DNA from: an uncultured Crocinitomix sp.
Lineage (GTDB): Bacteria; Bacteroidota; Bacteroidia; Flavobacteriales_D; Crocinitomicaceae
NCBI GenBank assembly: GCA_937139035.1
Contig: CAKZPK010000530.1
Coordinates: 1 to 34,239, forward strand
Reading direction: 5' to 3'
DNA length: 34,239 bases
Shown here: one piece after another, positions 1 to 7,029 of the stretch
Numbering within the stretch: the first letter of the stretch is position 1
Layout: every line of letters starts with the position of its first letter
Notes under the pieces: generated by a model
The model's input: the letters and a program-made list of their open reading frames with translations, nothing else
Told to the model about the DNA's origin: nothing
The model's database searches: none
Program-made: the position numbers and the translations under genes

Positions 1-1
1 A

Positions 2-163
2 AATATTGATCAATTATCCATTTACGATTTAACTGGGCAATTGATTTTACAAGACCTTTCTGGAGCGAATAATATTTTAATTGAATCACTCTCTCCAGGC
101 ATTTATTTAATACAAATTAAATCAGACGGTAATACATCAGAACAAAAACTAGTGATTGAATAA
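2..163 (+). CDS. T9SS cargo protein, C-terminal end only (type A sorting domain)
   Basis: The last 53 codons of a gene that starts before the window; the stop is TAA at 161-163. The visible peptide has the typical end of a type IX secretion C-terminal domain of type A (Por secretion tail): a YDLTGQ strand, then SLSPGIYLIQIK, then a final strand ending KLVIE. Such tails direct a secreted protein through the outer membrane and are removed or used for anchoring at the cell surface. The cargo domain lies outside the window, so what the protein does cannot be said. No strong terminator is visible between this stop and the next gene at 231. Confidence 0.85.
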   Translation, partial: NIDQLSIYDLTGQLILQDLSGANNILIESLSPGIYLIQIKSDGNTSEQKLVIE

Positions 164-230
164 TTAAAGTTTACTAAGGCCTTCTCAACCATAAATATTT
201 ATAGCTTTACACTCAAATTAAGTATTAGTT

Positions 231-812
231 ATGAGTATCGAAAAAACTATCCAGGAACGTGCGGCGTCTCAATGTGAAATCTGTTCTTCAAAAAACAATT
301 TAAGCTTGTATGAAGTGCCTCCGCATCCAAAAGGAACTGTTGACGATACAATACTTATTTGCGAGACTTGCAAGGCACAAATTGAAAATCCTGATGAAGT
401 AGATCCAAATCACTGGCGTTGTTTAAATGAAAGCATGTGGAGCGAAGTTGATGCAGTTAAGGTTATTGCTTGGCGTATGTTAAACAGACTTAAATCAGAA
501 GGCTGGACACAAGACCTGTTGGACATGATATATTTAGAAGAGGATACATTAAAATGGGCAGCTGCAACAGGCGAAGGAGATGATGAGGAAGAAGCCGTGG
601 TACATAAAGATGTTAATGGTGTAATTCTTGAAAATGGAGACACAGTTGTACTAACAAAAGATTTGAATGTAAAAGGCGGAGCAAGCTTCACAGCTAAACG
701 TGGCACGGCCGTTCGTCGAATTTCATTAGTATGGGATAATGCCGAGCATATAGAAGGAAAAGTTGAAGGGCAACAAATTGTCATTTTAACGAAATTCGTC
801 AAAAAAATGTAG
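231..812 (+). CDS. phnA: PhnA/YjdM-family zinc-ribbon protein
   Basis: A 193-residue soluble protein. The N-terminus has a zinc ribbon with C15-x2-C18 and C44-x2-C47 plus a nearby C64. Residues about 122-190 (starting VHKDVNGVILENGDTV and ending VILTKFVKKM) match the PhnA C-terminal SH3-like domain, including the K-D-L-x-V-K-G strand. The linker is acidic (GEGDDEEEA). The family was named from the E. coli phosphonate operon, but PhnA is not needed for phosphonate breakdown and its biochemical role is unclear, so no reaction is claimed. It stands alone here, with no phosphonate genes nearby. The first ATG gives the full zinc ribbon and was kept as start. Confidence 0.9.
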   Translation: MSIEKTIQERAASQCEICSSKNNLSLYEVPPHPKGTVDDTILICETCKAQIENPDEVDPNHWRCLNESMWSEVDAVKVIAWRMLNRLKSEGWTQDLLDMIYLEEDTLKWAAATGEGDDEEEAVVHKDVNGVILENGDTVVLTKDLNVKGGASFTAKRGTAVRRISLVWDNAEHIEGKVEGQQIVILTKFVKKM

Positions 813-880
813 TAAAATCACCCCGCTACATTTCTTCATTAAAAGCAATTCAACGATCACCAATGTTATTGATAGTTTTC

Positions 881-910
881 TACTAAACTAAATTGAAATT
901 TAGTTTAGTA
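881..910. repeat. Perfect 14-bp palindrome with a 2-nt centre
   Basis: Arm 881-894 (TACTAAACTAAATT) is the exact reverse complement of 897-910, separated only by GA. The stem is AT-only apart from two G/C pairs and no clean T-run follows, so it is a poor intrinsic terminator. It could be an operator for a dimeric protein or the 5' part of the structured transcript that ends at 1038. Confidence 0.7.
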
Positions 911-960
911 TTCTATTGTACCAAAATACAACAACCTTCTCAAACTCTTAAATAAGATAC

Positions 961-1038
961 GTAACGGAAGCACCTGAAGAAATTTAGGTATTTCCAGTTA
1001 CTTAACTGAGCATTGCGTCAAAAACAATGCTCTTTTTT
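961..1038 (+). ncRNA. Candidate structured small RNA or 3' UTR element with intrinsic terminator
   Basis: A nested stem can be drawn: GTAAC 961-965 pairs with GTTAC 997-1001, GGAA 966-969 with TTCC 992-995 (A996 bulged), and ACCT 972-975 with AGGT 986-989 around a 10-nt loop. Seven bases later a textbook terminator follows. No open reading frame explains this. It may be an independent small RNA or the 3' UTR of the PhnA-family gene. No clear TAnnTTTG promoter was found directly upstream, so the 5' end is unknown. I could not match it to a known RNA family. Confidence 0.4.
1008..1038 (+). terminator. Intrinsic terminator
   Basis: GAGCATTG (1008-1015) pairs perfectly with CAATGCTC (1025-1032) around a 9-nt loop and is followed by six T residues (1033-1038). 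It ends whatever transcript crosses 813-1007 before the DUF4349-like gene at 1241. Confidence 0.85.
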
Positions 1039-1240
1039 ATGCTTCCAAACGGGCTGGCCTATTACCGACAAAGTTTATTAATTTTAACTGACGATTCTGA
1101 AGACAACGGACATAGTTTATTCAAATTAATACTAGAAGATGACTAAGAGGATACTAATTAATGTTAAAAACAATTATCTATTCACACTTAACTCACCTAT
1201 TCTCAAGCTTTTCATCTATATTGTTTGAAAACCTACACCT

Positions 1241-2149
1241 ATGTCCCGAATATTCTCAAAAATAGCCAAACGTGTTTATATAATTCTATTTATTGCATTT
1301 GCTTTACTTTTTCTGTTTAGGCTTGGCTATGGCTATACTTTAGATGTTGATTCAGTCATTGAAGATGAAATCTACTTTGACAATTTTTCAAGTGACAATA
1401 AAAAGAATTATGCCTCTGACGGATATAAATCAGGTAAGTTTGACATGGATCAGGGTCTGTCTCAAAATGTTAGTGTTGACCAGAAGTATGAAAAAATTGC
1501 AGAGGTAAACACTTCCACCAAAAAATTTGATGATGATGAAGCAAAAGTGAGAAGTGAGGTTGAAAACAATTTTGGAATTGTACAATATGAACGTAAAACA
1601 GGTAACGACGGGTATAGAAAACTTCAACTTCAAATAGGTGTTCCGCCAGTCAATTTTGACACACTTTACGGAATACTCATCAAAATTGGAAAAACTCATT
1701 CAAAAGAAATTATCAAAAACGACAAAACGAATGATTATCTTGAATTAAACGCTAGAAAGGCCTCATTAGAAAAAACACTTGCGTCACTGATTCTATTTAA
1801 AGAAAAAAGCGGAAGAATTGATGAGTATATTAACCTTGAAAATCGAATTTTAGAGATTGAAGAAAACCTGCAACAACTTGGTGTTAATTTGGGTGACTTT
1901 GATGAATCAAACGAATTTTGCACCATTCAATTTTCATTAGCTGAAACAAAAGATGTCGAAATAATTGGCGTTTCATTCTATCACCGTGTAAAAGTAGCTT
2001 TAGAGTGGACTATCTCAATGTTTCTACGTTTAATGTCAATACTGTTTTTCATAGTACTTGGTGTTTATTGCTTAGTCTTTGTTTTAGAAAAAAGCGGAAC
2101 GGTAATTGACTTTTTCAAGTCTTTTAAAAAAGGAAGCAACGAGAAATAA
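1241..2149 (+). CDS. DUF4349-like membrane protein
   Basis: A 302-residue protein with an N-terminal membrane segment at about 12-28, a long extracytoplasmic part, and a second membrane segment at about 258-282 followed by a basic tail. The middle contains a coiled-coil-like run (about 168-215, with ARKASLEKTLASLILFKEK and ENRILEIEENLQQL) flanked by beta-rich stretches, the layout of DUF4349 proteins. Their biochemical function is not established. The stop is six bases before the following lipoprotein gene, so the two are almost certainly cotranscribed and may act together at the envelope. The chosen ATG directly precedes the N-terminal membrane segment. Confidence 0.75.
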   Translation: MSRIFSKIAKRVYIILFIAFALLFLFRLGYGYTLDVDSVIEDEIYFDNFSSDNKKNYASDGYKSGKFDMDQGLSQNVSVDQKYEKIAEVNTSTKKFDDDEAKVRSEVENNFGIVQYERKTGNDGYRKLQLQIGVPPVNFDTLYGILIKIGKTHSKEIIKNDKTNDYLELNARKASLEKTLASLILFKEKSGRIDEYINLENRILEIEENLQQLGVNLGDFDESNEFCTIQFSLAETKDVEIIGVSFYHRVKVALEWTISMFLRLMSILFFIVLGVYCLVFVLEKSGTVIDFFKSFKKGSNEK

Positions 2150-2155
2150 AACCAC

Positions 2156-3553
2156 ATGAACCAATTTAAAATTGCTGTAAAAATCATTAGTATTCTATTG
2201 ATTTTCTCAAGTTTTTCATCTTGTAAAGAAGGTGCAGATTCTAATACAAGCAACATCAACCCAGTTACAATTGACAGTTCATATAATAACAATTTAGAAG
2301 AAATTTATTCCTATCTATCAGTAACACCCACAATCTATACAATAAACCCTGCAAAAGACACACTAATTGAATGTAGCCAAGGAACGCGTTTATTTTTCCC
2401 AAAGAATAGTTTTTCATTTGCTAACCGAGATGAGCCTACCTCAACTATTGAAATATCAGTGAAAGAATGTTATAAATATGCCGATTTTATTGGAGAGAAT
2501 TTGTCAACAATTAGCAATGGTAAATTGCTAGAAACTGGAGGAATGTTGCAAATTGCTGCCACATCTGAAGGAAAAGAAGTGCAGCTAAAACCCGATAAAA
2601 ATTACACTGTTTATTTCCCACGAAATGAAAACTTATTGAAAATGGAGCTTTTCTATGGTGAAAGAGATAGTTCAGAAAACATAGACTGGACGCTTGCGAC
2701 AGACAATGACCAATCAAACCAAACTGGTTTAACTTTGCCTAGTTCGATCATGCCGCGCATACCTATTTGTGTCCTTAGGCTTACTTCCCACACAAGTAAA
2801 ATTGGTGATTATCCGGTTGAATGGAAATTTAAAAACAAACCTGGTAATGTGTTCGAATACTTTGCTTCAAATTTTAGCCTACCTGAAGAATTAGCAAAAG
2901 AGATAGGCGAAACGGATGTTATTGCTGACTATAACTTTGAAATAGATAAGAATGGAAAGATTGTAAAAATCTACACTTCACAAATTTCAGATAAGCGCAT
3001 TGACGATTTACTGAAAGCATTTATAAATGAACTACCACCATTTGATATGAATAGCATGGGTGACCCAGATGTTGAGACAACAATGGGATTAGGTTTTTCG
3101 TCTATCATAAAATATGATTATAATAATTATGCCGAAAACTTTGAAGAAAACCAAGGCAGTGATAATATCCTAATCAATGTCAATCAAACTGATGTTGATT
3201 TTTACGTTTTTTCAGCGACAAAATTAGGTTGGATAAATTGTGACAGATTTTGGAATTACAGCGAACCAAAAATTGATTTTTTTGTTCAAAAAAACTCCGA
3301 AACGCCAATGAGTACTTATCTTATTTTTGAAAACATTCGTTCAATAATGCGCGGTTCAGCAGTTCAAGATAAATTTGTTTTTTCATCCATTCCAACGGAA
3401 AAAGACATAAAAATTATTGGCATAAAACACAATGATGGACAACCTCAACTCTGCGTGCAAAAAGCAAATACTAGTGATCTCACAATCACACTAAAAGAAT
3501 TCGAGTCATTCACATTGTCAGAGTTAAAAGCAGAAATTAACAGCATTAACTAA
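2156..3553 (+). CDS. Lipoprotein with a TonB C-terminal-like stretch
   Basis: A 465-residue protein. The N-terminus (KIAVKIISILLIFSSFSSC) is a lipoprotein signal with the lipidated Cys at about 23, followed by a Ser/Asn-rich linker. Residues about 70-170 are beta-rich, starting CSQGTRLFFPKNSF, a pattern seen in several Bacteroidota surface lipoproteins. Residues about 255-297 (FEIDKNGKIVKIY, then helix, then LPPFD) resemble the C-terminal fold of TonB-like proteins, which binds partners in the periplasm. No catalytic motif is visible. It follows the DUF4349-like gene by six bases and probably shares its transcript. Function unknown; the lipoprotein call is firm, the TonB resemblance is inference. 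Confidence 0.7.
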   Translation: MNQFKIAVKIISILLIFSSFSSCKEGADSNTSNINPVTIDSSYNNNLEEIYSYLSVTPTIYTINPAKDTLIECSQGTRLFFPKNSFSFANRDEPTSTIEISVKECYKYADFIGENLSTISNGKLLETGGMLQIAATSEGKEVQLKPDKNYTVYFPRNENLLKMELFYGERDSSENIDWTLATDNDQSNQTGLTLPSSIMPRIPICVLRLTSHTSKIGDYPVEWKFKNKPGNVFEYFASNFSLPEELAKEIGETDVIADYNFEIDKNGKIVKIYTSQISDKRIDDLLKAFINELPPFDMNSMGDPDVETTMGLGFSSIIKYDYNNYAENFEENQGSDNILINVNQTDVDFYVFSATKLGWINCDRFWNYSEPKIDFFVQKNSETPMSTYLIFENIRSIMRGSAVQDKFVFSSIPTEKDIKIIGIKHNDGQPQLCVQKANTSDLTITLKEFESFTLSELKAEINSIN

Positions 3554-3641
3554 ACGCAAAAAGTTGGTTATTCGTTAAAGTGAATCATAAGGTTACTAAA
3601 TGCAAACCCAGACATAAACAGTTAACAAGTCATTCTGTTTT

Positions 3642-4223
3642 ATGTTAAAAACACTTTTAATATTATTTATAATCACGGTCAATTCTTCTGCTTTTTCACA
3701 ACCTAAATTTCAACTGGAAGCATACTCGGGCATGCAGCATGTCCACCATCATCAATGTAATTTAGAAGATAAAAGCTACCACCGTGGCTTTACAATGTGC
3801 GCAGGTTTACGTTTCAATTTTAATCTCAATGATCAGTGGACAATTATTCCTGGCTATACCTTAAACAACATAATAGGAGACAATTTTGTTTTTCCGTTTG
3901 AGCGAATTTTGCGCCTAGATCTTAAATACCGCTTTCGTGGATCTCCACGGTTTCCGAGAATTAGATTAAGCGCAGAAAGCGGATTAGAATGGGCCTATTA
4001 CGATAAAAAAATTAAGTTTCCAATTTACTTTGGCGCCCAATACAACCTCAACGCTTATATGGATTTATTTTCACGTGCGCGTTTACCCAACCTTGTTGAA
4101 TTTGACGCCCTCGAATTATATCATTTCGTAGAAGCTAGTCTTGAATTTGGAATTGCCATTAACCCTAAATGGGATAACCTTCCAAAATATGCCGGCAATG
4201 GCAATCCATATCTTTTAAGATAA
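3642..4223 (+). CDS. Small outer-membrane beta-barrel-like protein
   Basis: A 193-residue exported protein. A Sec signal peptide is visible (MLKTLLILFIITVNSSAFSQ, cleavage near residue 19). The mature part alternates hydrophobic and polar residues in strands (e.g. GFTMCAGLRFNFNL, WTIIPGYTL, ILRLDLKYRF, PRIRLSAESGLEWAYY, ASLEFGIAIN), as expected for a small beta-barrel of the DUF2490 type, although the family assignment is uncertain. A His-rich cluster (HVHHHQC, about residues 33-39) near the mature N-terminus is unusual and could bind metal. The stop codon ends at the base next to the convergent gene at 4224, so the two 3' ends touch. Confidence 0.6.
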   Translation: MLKTLLILFIITVNSSAFSQPKFQLEAYSGMQHVHHHQCNLEDKSYHRGFTMCAGLRFNFNLNDQWTIIPGYTLNNIIGDNFVFPFERILRLDLKYRFRGSPRFPRIRLSAESGLEWAYYDKKIKFPIYFGAQYNLNAYMDLFSRARLPNLVEFDALELYHFVEASLEFGIAINPKWDNLPKYAGNGNPYLLR

Positions 4224-5960
4224 CTAAAGTTCCCACTTCTTCATGATCCCCTGAATTGCACTATTCAAGGATGACTTTGGTAATTTTGTACCAACAGAAA
4301 ACGACTTCATACTCATTGAATCATCCAAAAAGGTATTCAAATTCTCCACCGATTTAGGTTGGAAAATTGGCGTGCTTGGGGTATTTAAATAGTCCTTTAT
4401 TTTTTGCAGATAATTGCTATTTGGATCGCGCAACTTTTCAATTAACCCCTCATATTTAGGGCGCAACTCTTCAGAAAAATGAGATAAGGATTTGTGCATC
4501 ATCTCGATTAGTTCGGGCGTTAATAAATCAATGTTTTCAGCAATCTTCATTGATTCCATGACTCCGATCGTTTCATTCGCCTCCATTTTTTCAACGAAGT
4601 TGTATAAGTTCCGAATATAATCAACTGGCAACATTTCATCTAAATAACCTGCCACTCTTGTTTCAGCGTGGTTTAATGACAACGCTGAAACACTTAATTC
4701 ACTTGAACTATTTTTACGATCAACTAAACGTGCAAATAGCTTGGGAATCATATCCTCTTTATTAGCTACAAAATCAACACTTCTTGTTTGCATTTTAGGA
4801 GCACTCTCGAAATTTTTAATTTCTGCCGTTCTGTCCCAAAGTAGAAAAGCACCCTCATTATAGCTATTTCCTGCAATTAATGAGCTTAAAGAATCAGAAG
4901 GAATCAACTCGTCTTTTGACATACTCAAATCGCAAATTAATTTCCAGGCCGCATTTAACATAGGCGGCTCACTAAACACATATGCATTCAGTAAATCACT
5001 TGAATTTTCTGGGTACAATGCATTTTCTTTCTTTAACCACAAACCTATTGCCATCACATCTGGAATAGGTCCCATAATATTTAACAAATTTTTGAAAACA
5101 GTATTCAATAAATCCGTTCTATCTGTCAAATCATTATTGGCAATAAAAAGATAGGCGCCATACAAGCCCAACATTGGATTTGTATATTTATGATTTACCA
5201 TGCGCCGTGCATTACTATCAGAAACTATGGTTTGATTATAACTTAGGCCATCAACAGCCAATTCACAACTATCATAGTCCAAATCCTTTTTATCAGGACT
5301 AAAACCAAGCCCTAACCTACTCATTGTAATTACAGAATGAAATACTACAAGTTCATGACTATCAACCTTGAGAAAAAGTTGTGTTTGATAGTTTTCTATA
5401 ACCTGAATAATTTGCTCGTATTTGTCTCCTTTTATTGAATACCGAACACGATAACTACCCGGTGGTAATTTAAATGTTTCTCCGTGACACCAAGAATCTT
5501 CATGTCGGTCAACATCTTTTCGGTCAAACAAATCTTTAATCTTATGTAGCGTTTCACCGTCCATTGAATAGATATCGATTCTATTACGCTTGTCTGGTAA
5601 CATTTTATATGCTTCATCAGATCTTACAAAAATGAAAAAACTACTCGCTTTATCTGCTTTACTAATTCGAATAGCATCCTTTTGCTGATACTCAAGCACA
5701 CCGTTTTCCGCCAAAGGCACAACAGAATCTTTTATGCTACGAATAGATTCATTCTTAATGACAGTATCCTTCTGAATGATCTTCATCTCCTCCTGAATGG
5801 TTGTCCCTATATGATAATTTATCTTATAGATTCCTGCAGGCACTTGAGTTTCGAGCGTACCTACTCCACTAGCTATTTCGTTATAGCTTCCATCCAACAC
5901 CGTAATTCCAACTAATCGGTCGCCTGTGCGTATTGTTAATCCTAATTTTTTATCCGACAT
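4224..5960 (-). CDS. Unknown protein of the hydrolase-caspase operon
   Basis: A 578-residue protein with no signal peptide or membrane segment, probably cytoplasmic. Two beta-rich modules are visible: about 5-63, ending VPAGIYKINY and a strand, and about 105-200, with LPPGSYRVRYSIKG. The first aligns by eye with the C-terminal module of the neighbouring caspase. From about 260 the protein is helical, opening with NPMLGLYGAYLFIANNDL and IPDVMAIGLWLKK. No catalytic motif was found. Its start overlaps the caspase stop by 11 bp, so the two are translationally coupled. It may be a scaffold, a regulator or a substrate of the caspase. The gene abuts the convergent gene ending at 4223, leaving no room for a terminator. 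I do not recognise the family. Confidence 0.75.
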   Translation of the reverse strand: MSDKKLGLTIRTGDRLVGITVLDGSYNEIASGVGTLETQVPAGIYKINYHIGTTIQEEMKIIQKDTVIKNESIRSIKDSVVPLAENGVLEYQQKDAIRISKADKASSFFIFVRSDEAYKMLPDKRNRIDIYSMDGETLHKIKDLFDRKDVDRHEDSWCHGETFKLPPGSYRVRYSIKGDKYEQIIQVIENYQTQLFLKVDSHELVVFHSVITMSRLGLGFSPDKKDLDYDSCELAVDGLSYNQTIVSDSNARRMVNHKYTNPMLGLYGAYLFIANNDLTDRTDLLNTVFKNLLNIMGPIPDVMAIGLWLKKENALYPENSSDLLNAYVFSEPPMLNAAWKLICDLSMSKDELIPSDSLSSLIAGNSYNEGAFLLWDRTAEIKNFESAPKMQTRSVDFVANKEDMIPKLFARLVDRKNSSSELSVSALSLNHAETRVAGYLDEMLPVDYIRNLYNFVEKMEANETIGVMESMKIAENIDLLTPELIEMMHKSLSHFSEELRPKYEGLIEKLRDPNSNYLQKIKDYLNTPSTPIFQPKSVENLNTFLDDSMSMKSFSVGTKLPKSSLNSAIQGIMKKWEL

Positions 5961-7029
5961 GCTGCTCTATATTTTGTGAGACATCAAATCCTCCTGTTAT
6001 ATCTGTTCCTTTTACCACGTATCCGTAAAAACCTGTTTTAAGCGAAAGTGCAATATTAGGCCCTTGAATTTCTTGGGTTAATTCCTCAATCTTTTGCATG
6101 GATGAGTTCATAATGAACAATGTTTTACCAATACATTCATCAGAAAAGGTTAAGGTAACCTCATTAAAACTTTCCTTTACTGCTAGTACGATATCTTCAC
6201 CATCAAACCCACAAGAAACCGTTGGCCCTTGCTTAACATCCTTAGTTAAATTCTTAAAAAATGCCTTGAAACTTTCATACGTAATTTCATTATTATCATT
6301 GGTTGCAGGTGCATTTTCTAAGGCCTTAATTAAATAGGTTGTAAAAATTCCTCCTTTAGATTTTTTATCCTCTCGAGATGATTTTGCATGCGAACTTGAA
6401 TAAGCACGCATAGTTCTTATCACACGAGGATGATTATCACTTAAAGGTCTTCCTGGAGCAGACAAATTAATCTCTAAATCACGCGAAACAGTTCGACAAC
6501 AATCCATCAGCAAAACTATTTCTTTAAAAACACCCATTGCTTCAAGGTATTGCGAATATTTCCATCCGTTAATATGATTACCAAATCTGAAATAATAATC
6601 ACCGTCTGCTGTTAACATAGCGTTATCATCCTTATTGGTTACGTTCGCAAATCCATGTCCAGAGAAATAAAGATAAATTCGGCGTCCTAAATAAACCTTT
6701 CCATCAGGATCTACATAGAGATCATTATCAGCTACCTCATCATCTCCTGGACTTAACGTATGTATATACTCGGCCTTATCAATATAATCTCCAAATTTAT
6801 TTCGATAATCTGACACATTAGGTTGAGGCGTTTCATGACTTATTTCTTCATCAGGAAAACAAAGGGTTGAGATATTACCTTCATCCATATTTCCTCCAGT
6901 AGGCGATAATAACCACTTTTGAAATCTTTCAACATCAGAAATGGCATAATTCAACCATTGATTTTCATCCATTTTAGGATAACAATTCACTCCTATGAGT
7001 AATGCATGATCGTGTTTGTTCATGTTCAT
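5950..7029 (-). CDS. Caspase-family (C14-like) cysteine protease
   Basis: A 359-residue cytoplasmic protein. The caspase fold is clear: an N-terminal strand (DHALLIGVNCYP), the His motif YFSGHGF (H125), and the Cys motif LLMDCCR (C177/C178, with C178 in the DxC position used by metacaspases), then SSSHAKSS and GGIFTTYLIKAL, which match later caspase strands and helix. Residues about 289-351 form a separate beta module similar in pattern to the start of the downstream protein. Both catalytic residues are present, so activity is expected; cleavage specificity cannot be read. The start codon directly abuts the hydrolase stop, and its 3' end overlaps the next gene by 11 bp. Bacterial caspases of this kind often act in regulated cell death or anti-phage conflict; a role here is inference. 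Confidence 0.9.
   Translation of the reverse strand: MNMNKHDHALLIGVNCYPKMDENQWLNYAISDVERFQKWLLSPTGGNMDEGNISTLCFPDEEISHETPQPNVSDYRNKFGDYIDKAEYIHTLSPGDDEVADNDLYVDPDGKVYLGRRIYLYFSGHGFANVTNKDDNAMLTADGDYYFRFGNHINGWKYSQYLEAMGVFKEIVLLMDCCRTVSRDLEINLSAPGRPLSDNHPRVIRTMRAYSSSHAKSSREDKKSKGGIFTTYLIKALENAPATNDNNEITYESFKAFFKNLTKDVKQGPTVSCGFDGEDIVLAVKESFNEVTLTFSDECIGKTLFIMNSSMQKIEELTQEIQGPNIALSLKTGFYGYVVKGTDITGGFDVSQNIEQHVG

Larger units (their letters stand above)
813..1240. other. Intergenic stretch of 428 bp with RNA-like structure and no convincing gene
   Basis: Between the PhnA-family gene and the DUF4349-like gene. It holds a short 8-bp inverted repeat overlapping the first gene's stop (805-812 with 826-833), a perfect 14-bp palindrome (881-910), a nested stem (961-1001) and an intrinsic terminator (1008-1038). 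A 39-codon open frame at 1027-1146 begins inside the terminator and resembles no protein I know. From 1147 to 1240 I see nothing beyond AT-rich leader sequence. Confidence 0.7.

Noticed and set aside
410..802. A 130-codon antisense frame inside the PhnA-family gene
   Set aside because: Poly-Ser, Thr-rich product opposite a conserved protein; no start context or family.
1027..1146. A 39-codon open frame (MLFFMLPNGLAYYRQ...)
   Set aside because: It starts inside the intrinsic terminator, has no known family and no promoter; more likely chance.
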